Assembly (NCBI GenBank): GCA_965368335.1
Contig: CBDUMN010000024.1
Location: forward strand, 1-40,761
Direction of reading: 5' to 3'
From: CBDUMN01 sp965368335
GTDB lineage: Bacteria; Pseudomonadota; Alphaproteobacteria; Rhodospirillales; JAPHRK01
DNA: 40,761 bases
Below, in pieces: positions 1 through 8,937 of the stretch. The position numbers were made by a program, and so were the translations under genes. The notes under the pieces were generated by a model. It was not told where the DNA came from. It made no database searches and was given only the letters and a program-made list of their open reading frames with translations. Each line of letters begins with the position of its first letter. Position 1 is the stretch's first letter.

Positions 1-388
1 CGTCGAACTTGTCGCCGTGGAGGACCAGGAAGCGCCTACCGTCGGCCGACTTGTGAATGACCTCTTCGGCGACCACCATTTTGCCGAACCGGGTGGGGGT
101 GAAATCGCGGAAATTTTCATCGTGGTTGCCGGGGATGAAATAAAGCCGGGTTCCTTTGCGCGCTTTCCGCAGCAGCTTTTGAACCACGTCGTTGTGGGTT
201 TGCCGCCAATACCAGGCTCGCTTCATGCGCCAGACATCGACGATATCGCCGACCAGATAGAGGTAGTCTGATTCCGTATGTTTGAGAAAATCGAGCAGAA
301 GCTCGGCTTTGCACCCCGGTGTTCCCAGATGGATATCCGAGATAAAGATCGACCGGTATTTTCGTCCATGGGGAGGAATGGCGTTCAT
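1..388 (-). CDS. UDP-2,3-diacylglucosamine diphosphatase-like metallophosphoesterase (partial)
   Basis: The reading frame enters from the left edge on the minus strand, so only the N-terminal 129 residues are present. They carry the calcineurin-type metallophosphoesterase signature in order: DIHLG (Asp18, His20), a GD followed by VD near residue 48, GNHDE near residue 92, and LHGDKFD at the window edge. The last motif and the overall spacing are typical of the LpxH-like branch, which hydrolyses UDP-2,3-diacylglucosamine in lipid A synthesis at the cytoplasmic face of the inner membrane. The C-terminal metal-binding GHTH part lies outside the window. ATG at 388 is chosen because the motif spacing fits and a purine-rich stretch precedes it. 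The branch assignment is family knowledge; other phosphoesterases of this fold in alphaproteobacteria have no proven substrate. Confidence 0.85.
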   Translation of the reverse strand, partial: MNAIPPHGRKYRSIFISDIHLGTPGCKAELLLDFLKHTESDYLYLVGDIVDVWRMKRAWYWRQTHNDVVQKLLRKARKGTRLYFIPGNHDENFRDFTPTRFGKMVVAEEVIHKSADGRRFLVLHGDKFD

Positions 389-598
389 GTGTCCCCGACT
401 TTCCGATGCTTTTCCATATCTTGGGTCTAACGCCGTTGCATGACATAAATATTGCGGCTCGCACCCATCTGGGGATTTTCACAAAACTGTCGCAATGGGG
501 TCTTTGTTTCTTCCTTGTTGCGACACGGAACCGCAACATCGGGCCGCTAGGTTTTTTCGCAACCCGTCAAGGGAAGCCCAAAACGAAGACTAAAATTC

Positions 599-1522
599 AT
601 GTCAGTTCGTGGCCCGACCGGTCGACCCATGACCATTCCCCTGGTCGTCATCCGCAACCCGACCGCCGGTCGGCGCCGCGAACGTTTTTTTCGTCGGATC
701 ATCAAGAAAATCGAGCGACAAGGCGTCGATGTGGCGCTGATGGAAACCACCCATGCAGGCCATGCCGAGCAATTGGCGCGCCTTGCCGTTGAGCAGGGGT
801 GTTCGGCGGTGGTCGCCGCCGGAGGCGACGGCACGATCAATGAAGTGATCAACGGTATGGTGAGCGCCGGTGCGGCCGACCATGGCGTTCCCTTGGGCAT
901 CATCCCGCTCGGCACGGCCAATGTGTTGGCTGTTGAGATGAACCTGCCGAGTTCGTCATTGGGAATCGCCCGGGCGATCACCAATGGCGTCGCCGCGCCC
1001 TTGGCGCTAGGCGACCTCACTGGGCGTTATTTCGTCATGATGGCGGGGGCGGGATTCGACGCCCATGTGGTCAAAGGCGTCAACCTCGGCATTAAGCGAC
1101 GGTTCGGGCGTCTCGCCTATGGCCTTTCCATCCTGCAGGAAGCCTTCCGCAATACCAAAAGGCGTTATCGGGTTGAGTGCGATGGCGAGGTTTATGAGGC
1201 GGCCTCGGTGATCGTCACCAATGGCCGCAACTACGGCGGTCCTTTTATCCTGGCTCCCGAAGCGAGCCTTACGGACCCGACCTTAAGGCTCTGCCTGTTT
1301 GAGGGCGACGGAGCGGTTAATGTCTTAAGGTATTTGATCGCCCTGGGCCTTGGAAAACTGAACGACTTGCCTGATTTCTCTTCCAGACCGGCCACCCGCC
1401 TGCGCATCCATGGCGGAGACGACGAACCTTTGCAGGTCGACGGCGACAGCCAAGGCCGCCTCCCCGCCGAAATCCGCGCCGCCGATACGGGGCTAAAGCT
1501 GCTTTACTCGCGGTGGAGTTAG
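599..1522 (+). CDS. Diacylglycerol kinase family lipid kinase (YegS/BmrU-like)
   Basis: A 307-residue protein with the catalytic signature of the diacylglycerol kinase domain: RNPTAGRR near residue 19, GGDGTINEV at about 75-83, and IPLGTANVLA around 104-113. The C-terminal beta-sandwich part ends with the usual VDGD segment near residue 282. Proteins of this group phosphorylate diacylglycerol, sphingoid bases or related lipids with ATP at the membrane; the substrate cannot be read from sequence. ATG at 599 gives the longest frame; ATG at 629, which starts MTIPLVVIRNPTAG, matches the usual family N-terminus better but has no clear ribosome binding site. The gene is divergent from the LpxH-like gene and converges on pmbA with an 11-bp gap. 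Confidence 0.88.
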   Translation: MSVRGPTGRPMTIPLVVIRNPTAGRRRERFFRRIIKKIERQGVDVALMETTHAGHAEQLARLAVEQGCSAVVAAGGDGTINEVINGMVSAGAADHGVPLGIIPLGTANVLAVEMNLPSSSLGIARAITNGVAAPLALGDLTGRYFVMMAGAGFDAHVVKGVNLGIKRRFGRLAYGLSILQEAFRNTKRRYRVECDGEVYEAASVIVTNGRNYGGPFILAPEASLTDPTLRLCLFEGDGAVNVLRYLIALGLGKLNDLPDFSSRPATRLRIHGGDDEPLQVDGDSQGRLPAEIRAADTGLKLLYSRWS

Positions 1523-1533
1523 GGAGGAAGGCC

Positions 1534-2868
1534 CTACTTCCCGGCCACCGTCATGCCGTCGATGCGGAGCGTGGGGGCATTGGTGGCGTATTTGAAGGTC
1601 AGGTCGTCGGCGGGGGTGAGGTTCATGAACATATCTTTCAGGTTCCCCGCGATGGTCAACTCGCTCACTGGGTAGGCCAGTTCGCCGTTTTCGATCCAGA
1701 AACCCGATGCGCCGCGGCTGTAGTCGCCGGTCACGCCGTTGACGCCCATGCCCATCATTTCGGTGACGTAGAAACCGGTTCCCGTTTCCTTGATCAGTTG
1801 CTCGCGGGAAACTGCCCCCGGTTCCATATGGAAGTTGGTTAGCGAGGGCGAGGGCGGGCCGCCGGTGCCGCGCGACGCGTGGCCGGTCGATTGGAGGCCC
1901 AACTGCCGGGCGGCGGCGAGGTCGAGCACCCAGGTGGTCAGCACCCCGTTGTCGATCACTTTGCGTTTCTGGTTGGCGATGCCCTCGGCGTCAAACGGTT
2001 TGCTCTTCATCCCTTTGGCTCGGTGCGGATCGTCGATCACCGTGATGTGCTCGGGGAAAATATGTTTGTTCAGGCTGTCTTTTAGAAAACTCGTGCCCCT
2101 TGCGATAGAGCTGCCGTTGATCGCTCCGCCCAGGTGCCCGAGCAGGCTGTTGGAGCAGCGCGGATCGAAGAGAACGGGAAACTGGCCGCTGCCGACTTTC
2201 TGCGGATTGAGCCGGGCCACGGCTTTTTCCCCGGCGGTGCGTCCGATCTTTGCCGCATCGGGCAGGTCGCCCAGAAACACCGTCGTGGCGTAATCGTAGT
2301 CGCGCTCCATGCCGGTGCCTTCTCCGGCCAGGACCGAGGCCGAAAGGCTGTAGCGGGTGATGGCGTAGGTGCCTGAAAAGCCGTTGGTCGCGGCCAGCGC
2401 GACTTCGCTGCGGCCCCAACTGGCGTCGGCTCCTTCCGAGTTGGTCACGCCCTTAACGGCGCGGGCCGCATCTTCGGCCTCGGCGGCCCAAGCCTGCAAT
2501 TGCTCGGCGGCGGGCTCGGCCGTGTCGCTTAAGGGCAGATCGGGAATAGCGGTCGCCAACTGATCGGGGGTGGCGATGCCGCAATAGGGGTCTTCCGGCG
2601 CGGCCTTGGCCATGCTGACCGCCCGCTCGACAAGTTCATCAAGCGCCCGCTCGGAGAGATCGGAGGAAGAAACCACGGCTTGTTTTTTGCCGATAAACAC
2701 CCGCAGACCCAAATCGCCGCCTTCCGAGCGGTCGAGATTTTCAAGCTTGCCCAAACGCCAGCCCAGCGACAAAGAGGCGCCGCCCGCGACCAGCGCGTCC
2801 GCCGAGTCGGCTCCGGCCTGCTTGGCTTTGGTGAGAAGGGCGTCGAGCAGGTTGAGATTGTCGGCCAT
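1534..2868 (-). CDS. pmbA: PmbA/TldE, metalloprotease TldD partner subunit
   Basis: A 444-residue protein matching the full length of PmbA (TldE). The N-terminal half contains the conserved pattern leading to GLRVFIGKKQAVVSSSDLS, and the C-terminal half contains FDPRCSNSLLGH, FDAEGI and SRGASGFWIENGEL, all characteristic of the family. In TldD/TldE the heterodimer is a cytoplasmic protease that processes modified peptides (microcin B17 precursor) and degrades unfolded peptides; TldE lacks the HExxxH metal site, and none is seen here. The start ATG at 2868 is preceded on the minus strand by GGAG with proper spacing. No tldD gene lies in the window, so the partner must be encoded elsewhere. Confidence 0.93.
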   Translation of the reverse strand: MADNLNLLDALLTKAKQAGADSADALVAGGASLSLGWRLGKLENLDRSEGGDLGLRVFIGKKQAVVSSSDLSERALDELVERAVSMAKAAPEDPYCGIATPDQLATAIPDLPLSDTAEPAAEQLQAWAAEAEDAARAVKGVTNSEGADASWGRSEVALAATNGFSGTYAITRYSLSASVLAGEGTGMERDYDYATTVFLGDLPDAAKIGRTAGEKAVARLNPQKVGSGQFPVLFDPRCSNSLLGHLGGAINGSSIARGTSFLKDSLNKHIFPEHITVIDDPHRAKGMKSKPFDAEGIANQKRKVIDNGVLTTWVLDLAAARQLGLQSTGHASRGTGGPPSPSLTNFHMEPGAVSREQLIKETGTGFYVTEMMGMGVNGVTGDYSRGASGFWIENGELAYPVSELTIAGNLKDMFMNLTPADDLTFKYATNAPTLRIDGMTVAGK

Positions 2869-3013
2869 GGTGTCTCCGGGAGGGTTGTCAGGTTGTTCCT
2901 CCCCTTATATGGGATAGGTCGCAGGGGAGGAAAGGGGGAAAGATGGCTTGAAAGGGGAAGAGGCATCGGGTAAGCGAAAAGGAGTTCCAATTTTATCAGG
3001 CCGGACCATACCG

Positions 3014-3418
3014 ATGAAAAAAGCCCTACTGCTTGCAACAGCTTTCCTGTTGGCGGCCTCGCAAACCGCTTTCGCCCAGACCGATGAAGAAAAAACCGCC
3101 GCGACCGGAGCAAAGAGGGTTCAGGCGGAAGAGTTGAAAAAGCTCTATCTCGGCCATGTGATTGTCGGCAAGACGGGCAAAGGCTACAGCTATAAAACGC
3201 CGGTGCTGGCCGACGGGACCATCGAAGCCAACAAACGGCGCGGCGCGGGCAAGCTGTTAATTACCGAAAAGGATGAGGCCTGCATGCAGTTCGCTGAAAT
3301 CTGGGACGGCAAGCCCATGTGCTGGCGGGTCTATGAGGTGGGCAACGGGCAGTACAAAACCTTTAAAGCCAGTGGAGCCCATTCGGCCGACGTGACCTTC
3401 GAGCCGCTGAAAGATTAA
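3014..3418 (+). CDS. Small exported protein of unknown function, DUF995-like
   Basis: The chosen ATG at 3014 opens a classical signal peptide: MKK, a hydrophobic core (ALLLATAFLLAAS) and a likely signal peptidase site after QTAFA. The mature part is about 110 residues, beginning with a charged helix and followed by a beta-rich domain with two cysteines framing IWDGKPMC, which could form a periplasmic disulfide. The C-terminal pattern (cysteine, IWDGKPMCWRVYE) recalls the DUF995 family of alphaproteobacterial exported proteins, a tentative assignment. The open frame extends upstream to 2948, but that extension would bury the signal peptide. It converges with the sterol-desaturase-like gene and shares its stop bases. 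Confidence 0.75.
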   Translation: MKKALLLATAFLLAASQTAFAQTDEEKTAATGAKRVQAEELKKLYLGHVIVGKTGKGYSYKTPVLADGTIEANKRRGAGKLLITEKDEACMQFAEIWDGKPMCWRVYEVGNGQYKTFKASGAHSADVTFEPLKD

Positions 3419-4260
3419 TACCGACCCTTATTTCCCCTGTTGATCGGGTAGTCGCCCGGCTTGCCGGTAAAGGGCAAGGCGAGGATGCCGAGCAGCCCCA
3501 GTTTTTCCTGATCGCGGAATTGCCTGAGCCCGATGGTCATGCCTTCGTGGCCGTTGCTTGGTTGGGCGATGTAGGTGCCCATCAGGCGGTCCCACCAGGG
3601 CAGGTTGAAGCCATAGTTGGAGTTGGTTTCGTCCGGGATGTCCGAATGATGGACCCGGTGCATGTCGGGGGTGACGACAAACAGCCGCAAAACAGAGTCC
3701 AAACCGGTCGGTATCTTGATGTTGGAATGGTTGAACATGGCGGTGGCGTTCAAGATCACCTCGAAAACCACGACGCCTGCCGCCGGTGCGCCGATCAGGA
3801 GCACCACCGCCATTTTGATGGCGACGGATAGCAGAATCTCGATGGGATGGAAGCGTGCCCCGGTGGTCACGTCGTAGTCGAGATCGGCGTGGTGAACCAT
3901 GTGAAGCTTCCACAAAGCCGGGATGGCGTGGAACAGCACATGCTGGATGTAGATGGCGAAATCGAGCAGTACGACGGTCAGGACGATTTCCGCCCAGACC
4001 GGCCAGTCAAGACCATTGAACAATCCCCAGCCTTTCTCTGCCGCAATCAGGGCGGTCCCCACGGCGGCGATGGGAAAAATCAGCCGCACCAGAACCGTGC
4101 CGAGCGCGATGATCGCGATATTGGTGAGCCAGCGCTTAGGCTTCGAGGTGGTCAGCTTGCGCCGTGGCGCGGCCAGTTCCAAAAGCGCCATAATGACGAA
4201 GACGCCGAGGAAGACGCCAAGCCGCAAGGTCGGTTCGTTGGCGAGAATTACTTCTTCCAT
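3415..4260 (-). CDS. Sterol desaturase / fatty acid hydroxylase superfamily membrane protein
   Basis: A 281-residue integral membrane protein with the eight-histidine di-iron pattern of the superfamily: His107 and His111 (HVLFH), His120, His123 and His124 (HMVHH), His138 (FHPIE), and His201, His204 and His205 (HRVHH). Hydrophobic segments precede and separate the motifs, around residues 12-30, 47-75, 88-105 and 145-172. Such enzymes use O2 and a di-iron centre to hydroxylate or desaturate lipid substrates in the membrane; the substrate here is unknown. Its start overlaps the last 13 bases of ubiD, so the two are very probably translated from one mRNA. Confidence 0.9.
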   Translation of the reverse strand: MEEVILANEPTLRLGVFLGVFVIMALLELAAPRRKLTTSKPKRWLTNIAIIALGTVLVRLIFPIAAVGTALIAAEKGWGLFNGLDWPVWAEIVLTVVLLDFAIYIQHVLFHAIPALWKLHMVHHADLDYDVTTGARFHPIEILLSVAIKMAVVLLIGAPAAGVVVFEVILNATAMFNHSNIKIPTGLDSVLRLFVVTPDMHRVHHSDIPDETNSNYGFNLPWWDRLMGTYIAQPSNGHEGMTIGLRQFRDQEKLGLLGILALPFTGKPGDYPINRGNKGRY

Positions 4261-5780
4261 ATGGGTTTGCCCGAACCGGGAAGGCCGTATTTATCCCAGG
4301 TGGCGCTGACCTTTTCGATCACCGCGTCATCCATACGAATTTTTTCGCCCCACTCCCGATGGGTCTCGCCCGGCAGTTTGTTGGTCGCATCGAGCCCCAT
4401 CTTGCCGCCGAGGCCGGACTCAGGCGAAGCGAAGTCGAGATAGTCGATGGGGGTGTTTTCCACCAGCATGGTGTCGCGCACCGGGTCCATGCGGGTCGAG
4501 ATGGCCCACATGACGTCTTTCCAGTCCCGTGCGTCGATGTCGTCGTCCACGACGATGACGAACTTGGTGTAGGTGAACTGGCGCAAAAAGGACCAGACGC
4601 CCATCATGATGCGCCGGGCGTGTCCGGCATAGGCCTTGCGCATGGAAACCACGGCGATGCGGTATGAGCAGCCCTCCGGCGGCAGCCAGAAATCGACGAT
4701 CTCGGGGAACTGCTGTTGCAATAGCGGAATGAAAACTTCGTTCAAGGCCTCGCCGAGAACCGCCGGTTCGTCGGGCGGCCGACCGGTGAAGGTTGAGAGG
4801 TAAATCGGCTTTTTGCGCATGGTGATGGCGCTGACCGTAAAGATCGGGAAGCGCTCGACCGAATTGTAATAGCCGGTGTGATCGCCGTAAGGGCCTTCAT
4901 CGCCGTAGTCCTCAAGCGATACATGACCCTCAAGCACGATTTCCGCCGTCGCCGGTACTTTGAGCGGCACGGTTTTGCAATCGACCAGTTCGGACTTAGC
5001 GCCGCGCAACAGGCCGGAGAACTGATATTCGGACAGGGTGTCGGGCACCGGCGTAACGGCGGCCAGAATGGTCGCCGGGTCCGCGCCGATGACTACGGCG
5101 GCGGGAAGCGGTTCGGCCTTTTCCTTTTTCCACCGCGCATGGTGTTGTGCGCCGCCGCGGTGTTTGAGCCAGCGCATCAGGGCGGTGTTTTCGCCCGTCA
5201 CCTGCATGCGGTAAATGCCGAGATTGAAATCGTCTTCGCGGCGGCCGCCTTTTTGGCCCGCTTGGGGCCCTTGGGTTACGACCAAGCCCCAGGTGATCAA
5301 GGGGGCGGGCTCACCGGGCCAACAGGTCTGGATGGGCAGTTTTCCGAGGTCGATATCGTCGCCGGTCAGCACCGCCTCCTGGCAAGGCGCTTTGCCCATG
5401 CCTTTGCCCTTGGGCTTCATCGACATGACGGTCTTTAGGAGCGGCATCATCTCGAAGGCTTCTTTGAACCCGCCGGGCGGTTCGGGCTGCTTGAGGAAGG
5501 CCAGGGTTTTTCCGACCTCGCGGAGGTCTTCCGGTTTGCGGCCCATGCCCATGGCGACCCGGTCGACCGTGCCGAACAAGTTGACCAGCACCGGCATATC
5601 CGATTTCTCGCCCTTTTCGTCGACCACGTTTTCAAACAAAACGGCGGGGCCGCCTTCGGCCAGCAGGCGGGTTTGAATTTCGGTCATCTCCAAATCGGTG
5701 GAGACTTGTTCGGTGACGCGCACCAGTTTGCCTTCGGCTTCCAGGCGGGCGATGAAATCGCGAAGTGAGTCGTAAGGCAT
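4248..5780 (-). CDS. ubiD: UbiD family decarboxylase
   Basis: A 510-residue protein, the usual length for UbiD. It contains the prenylated-FMN binding region (FNLGIYRMQ, then LKHRGGAQHH) and the EGPYGDHTGYY segment that supplies an acidic residue of the active site. In ubiquinone synthesis UbiD decarboxylates 3-polyprenyl-4-hydroxybenzoate and depends on prenyl-FMN from UbiX; no ubiX is in the window. Family members can act on other aromatic or unsaturated acids, but the length and close similarity to the ubiquinone branch favour that role. The ATG at 5780 is preceded by GGAG about ten bases upstream. The downstream sterol-desaturase-like gene begins within its final codons. Confidence 0.92.
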   Translation of the reverse strand: MPYDSLRDFIARLEAEGKLVRVTEQVSTDLEMTEIQTRLLAEGGPAVLFENVVDEKGEKSDMPVLVNLFGTVDRVAMGMGRKPEDLREVGKTLAFLKQPEPPGGFKEAFEMMPLLKTVMSMKPKGKGMGKAPCQEAVLTGDDIDLGKLPIQTCWPGEPAPLITWGLVVTQGPQAGQKGGRREDDFNLGIYRMQVTGENTALMRWLKHRGGAQHHARWKKEKAEPLPAAVVIGADPATILAAVTPVPDTLSEYQFSGLLRGAKSELVDCKTVPLKVPATAEIVLEGHVSLEDYGDEGPYGDHTGYYNSVERFPIFTVSAITMRKKPIYLSTFTGRPPDEPAVLGEALNEVFIPLLQQQFPEIVDFWLPPEGCSYRIAVVSMRKAYAGHARRIMMGVWSFLRQFTYTKFVIVVDDDIDARDWKDVMWAISTRMDPVRDTMLVENTPIDYLDFASPESGLGGKMGLDATNKLPGETHREWGEKIRMDDAVIEKVSATWDKYGLPGSGKPIWKK

Positions 5781-5988
5781 GGTTCGGCGTCTCCGGTTAT
5801 GGGTGTTTCCATCATTCTCACGGCGCGGGAAAGGTCAAGCGGGATTCGGGCTATTTTAAGAAAAGTCTTTTTAAAATTAGGACTTTAAAAACTTTCCTGT
5901 CTTTCTAATCTATGGGGCAATGTGTTAACCTAAGTTAATTGCGGGATGCGTCCTCCGGTAGTTTAGGGGCTGGGGGCTTTTCGCTTGT

Positions 5989-8937
5989 TTGGTGGAAAAC
6001 GAGACGGGAATGGGGAACCAGTTGGATTCCGATAACCCAGAAGGTAGGCGAGTCGAAGAACGTCGACATCGCGACCGGGCCTACCGGGAACTCGTGCAAT
6101 TGGGCATCAAGCTGTCCCGTGAGCGCGACCGGTCCAGGCTGGCCGCCGAGGTCTTGGCGGCGGCCAAGCAGATATGTCAGGCCGATGGCGCCGCCCTCTA
6201 TCTACGCACTCTGGAAGATCAGTTGGTTCTGGCCCAATGGAGCTATGCCGCCAAGGGGGTGGATGAAGGCGGCTTGGACGACCGTCCGCTCAACCAGCAA
6301 AAAGGACAAATCGAACCGTTGATCATGTTCAGCGGTGCGGAAACGATTTCCCCCATTGTTCGAAGTGCTGAGGAAAACGTTACGGTTTTTCTCGAAGACG
6401 TCTATGGCGCAACCGATTACGACTGCGGACGGCAAATCGCTCTCGACAGCGATCACGGCTATAAGACCGATAATCTCCTGGCGATCCCGCTCTGCGATTC
6501 CGCCGATCAGGTGATCGCCGTCCTGGTGGTGCTCAACCGGAGCCTGGAAGAAAGCTTCGCCGAGGAAGCCGTTGTTTTGACCGAGATGCTGGCGGCGCAA
6601 TCGGGCGGGTTTTTCGAAAACCTGGAGCTTTACGAATGGGTCGTCGCCATGGGCATCGTGCTCACCTCGGAACGCGACCCCCATGCCCTGGCCGAACGGA
6701 TCGTTATCGAGGCCAAGCGGCTGGCCAACGCGCAAGGCGGCGCATTGCTGCTCAGAAGCTCCGATGACAATCTGGTCTATACGATTTTGCAAAACGACAT
6801 TACCGGCGAAAGCCTGGGCGGCACGACGGGGCGCGAAATCGACCTTAAGCCGGTGCCGCTCTATCTCGGCGCGGGAGGCGAGGCCAATAAACAGGACGTT
6901 GCGGCCAAGGCGGCCCATACCCAGGAATCCGTGGCGGTCGCCGATGCGGCCGGTTCGTCGTCTTATACATTCGATCCCGAGGTCTGGCGCGAAGCGGATG
7001 GCGGCGGGCCGACCACCTCGGTGTTCGCCATGCCGCTGATTGGGCGCAACGGTTCGACCCTGGGTGTCGTTCTCCTGCGCAACGCCAAGAACCGGCAGAC
7101 CGGCGAGATCAAGGAATTCGATCAACATACCCGCAATCTGGTTCAGGCGCTGGCTTCCCAAGCCGCCGTGGCGGTCGACAATCAGGAAGTCTACCAGCAG
7201 CTGATCGAGACGGGGATTTCCCTCTCGGCGGAGCGCGACCACAACCTGCTGATGGAAAAAATCCTGCTCGAAGCCAAGGGGATTTGCAACGCCGAGGGCG
7301 GCACCCTTTACCTGATGCAGGACGATGCCCGGCAGCTGAAATTCACCACCGTTCATAACGATGTTCTCGGCATCGCCATGGGCGGCACGACGGGCCAGGA
7401 AATCACCTTCCCACCGCTCAATCTTTACGACCCGGACTCAGGCGAGGCCAACCACCGCAACGTGGCGACCCATGTGGCGCTGACCGGCGAAGCGGTCAAT
7501 ATCGAAGACGCCTACATGGCGGCCGACTTCGATTTTTCCGGCACCCGTCGGTTCGACCAGACCACCGGGTATCGCTCCAAGTCGTTCCTCACCGTGCCCC
7601 TTAAAGACCGCGACGAAAATGTTATCGGCGTTCTGCAATTGATCAACGCCAGGGATTGGGAGACCGGCGAGGTGGTGCCGTTTAGCCATATCACCCAGCC
7701 GTTGGTCGAGTCGCTCGCCAGTCAGGCCGCCGTAGCGCTCAACAACCAGCAGCTTCTGGAAGCCCAGAAGAACCTGCTCGACGCCTTCATTAAACTGATT
7801 GCGGGCGCGATTGACGCCAAGTCGCCCTATACCGGCGGGCACTGCCAGCGCGTTCCGGCCCTGGCCCAGATGCTGGCCGACAAGGCTTGCGAAACCAAAG
7901 ACGCGCCGTTCGCCGAATTCGACCTGGACGATGACGGGCAGTACGAACTCTACATCGCTTCCTGGCTGCACGATTGCGGCAAGGTCACCACGCCCGAATA
8001 CGTGGTCGATAAGGCGACTAAGCTTGAGACCATCTACAACCGGATCCACGAAATTCGCATGCGCTTCGAGGTCGCCAAGCGGGAAGTCGATATCGCCTAC
8101 TATAAAATCCTGGCCGAAGGGGCCGACGATCCCGCCGTCCTGAAGAAGGCCCGCGATGAAGAACTGACCAAGCTTGACGATGATTACGCCTTCATCGCCG
8201 AGTGCAACGTCGGTGGCGAGTTTATCGATGATGAGCGGCTTGAGCGGATCAAGGAAATCGCCGAGCGGACCTGGACCCGTACGCTGGACGACCGGCTGGG
8301 GTTGTCCCAGGCCGAGGAGTTGAACTTCGAGGGGATCGAAAAGCCCAAACTGCCGGTGGTCGAGAACATGCTGTCGGATCGTCCCGAGCACGTTATCCGA
8401 TGGGATGAGGGCGAGAAGTTCCCCGACGACAATCCCTGGGGCATCAAGATGACGACGCCGGAGAACAAGTACAATCTCGGCGAGGTCTACAACCTTTCCA
8501 TCGGTCGCGGCACTCTGACCGAGGAAGAGCGCTATAAGATCAACCATCACATCGTTCAGACCATCGTGATGCTTGAAGAACTGCCCTGGCCGCGCCACCT
8601 GAAACGGGTGCCGGAATTCGCCGGCGGTCACCACGAAAAGATGGACGGCACCGGCTACCCACGGCAAATTCCGGGTGCGACCATGTCGGTGCCGGCGCGC
8701 ATCATGGCGCTGGCCGATATTTTCGAAGCCCTCACCGCTTCGGACCGCCCCTACAAGCCCTCCAAGACCTTGAGCCAGGCGGTCAAGATCATGGGCTTCA
8801 TGGTCAAGGACAAGCATATCGACGGTGAGTTGTTCAAACTCTTCCTCAAGAGCGGTCTGCATGTGGAATACGCCAACAAGTATCTGAAGCCCGATCAGAT
8901 CGACGACGTGGACGTTTCCCAGTATCTCGATGGATAG
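5989..8937 (+). CDS. Triple-GAF HD-GYP phosphohydrolase (putative c-di-GMP phosphodiesterase)
   Basis: A soluble protein of up to 982 residues with three tandem GAF domains, about 32-205, 215-395 and 402-585, and a C-terminal HD-GYP domain from 595 to 960. GAF2 and GAF3 are clearly repeats of each other: both have (I/V)xxERD, an alanine-rich helix and GGTTGxEI. The HD-GYP part has His618, the HD pair at 661-662, His853-His854, His881-His882 and GTGYP at 887-891, so the metal ligands are present. Between the HD motif and the LTEEE helix there is an extra ~150 residues compared with a minimal HD-GYP domain. The first codon is uncertain: TTG 5989, GTG 5992 and ATG 6010 are all in frame, with ATG 6010 following GACGGGA. 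The next gene overlaps by 8 bases. Confidence 0.9.
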   Translation: MVENETGMGNQLDSDNPEGRRVEERRHRDRAYRELVQLGIKLSRERDRSRLAAEVLAAAKQICQADGAALYLRTLEDQLVLAQWSYAAKGVDEGGLDDRPLNQQKGQIEPLIMFSGAETISPIVRSAEENVTVFLEDVYGATDYDCGRQIALDSDHGYKTDNLLAIPLCDSADQVIAVLVVLNRSLEESFAEEAVVLTEMLAAQSGGFFENLELYEWVVAMGIVLTSERDPHALAERIVIEAKRLANAQGGALLLRSSDDNLVYTILQNDITGESLGGTTGREIDLKPVPLYLGAGGEANKQDVAAKAAHTQESVAVADAAGSSSYTFDPEVWREADGGGPTTSVFAMPLIGRNGSTLGVVLLRNAKNRQTGEIKEFDQHTRNLVQALASQAAVAVDNQEVYQQLIETGISLSAERDHNLLMEKILLEAKGICNAEGGTLYLMQDDARQLKFTTVHNDVLGIAMGGTTGQEITFPPLNLYDPDSGEANHRNVATHVALTGEAVNIEDAYMAADFDFSGTRRFDQTTGYRSKSFLTVPLKDRDENVIGVLQLINARDWETGEVVPFSHITQPLVESLASQAAVALNNQQLLEAQKNLLDAFIKLIAGAIDAKSPYTGGHCQRVPALAQMLADKACETKDAPFAEFDLDDDGQYELYIASWLHDCGKVTTPEYVVDKATKLETIYNRIHEIRMRFEVAKREVDIAYYKILAEGADDPAVLKKARDEELTKLDDDYAFIAECNVGGEFIDDERLERIKEIAERTWTRTLDDRLGLSQAEELNFEGIEKPKLPVVENMLSDRPEHVIRWDEGEKFPDDNPWGIKMTTPENKYNLGEVYNLSIGRGTLTEEERYKINHHIVQTIVMLEELPWPRHLKRVPEFAGGHHEKMDGTGYPRQIPGATMSVPARIMALADIFEALTASDRPYKPSKTLSQAVKIMGFMVKDKHIDGELFKLFLKSGLHVEYANKYLKPDQIDDVDVSQYLDG

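Noticed and set aside
117..539. A 140-codon minus-strand open frame
   Set aside because: It overlaps the LpxH-like gene in another frame and its translation is arginine- and proline-rich without motifs; the true gene there starts at 388.
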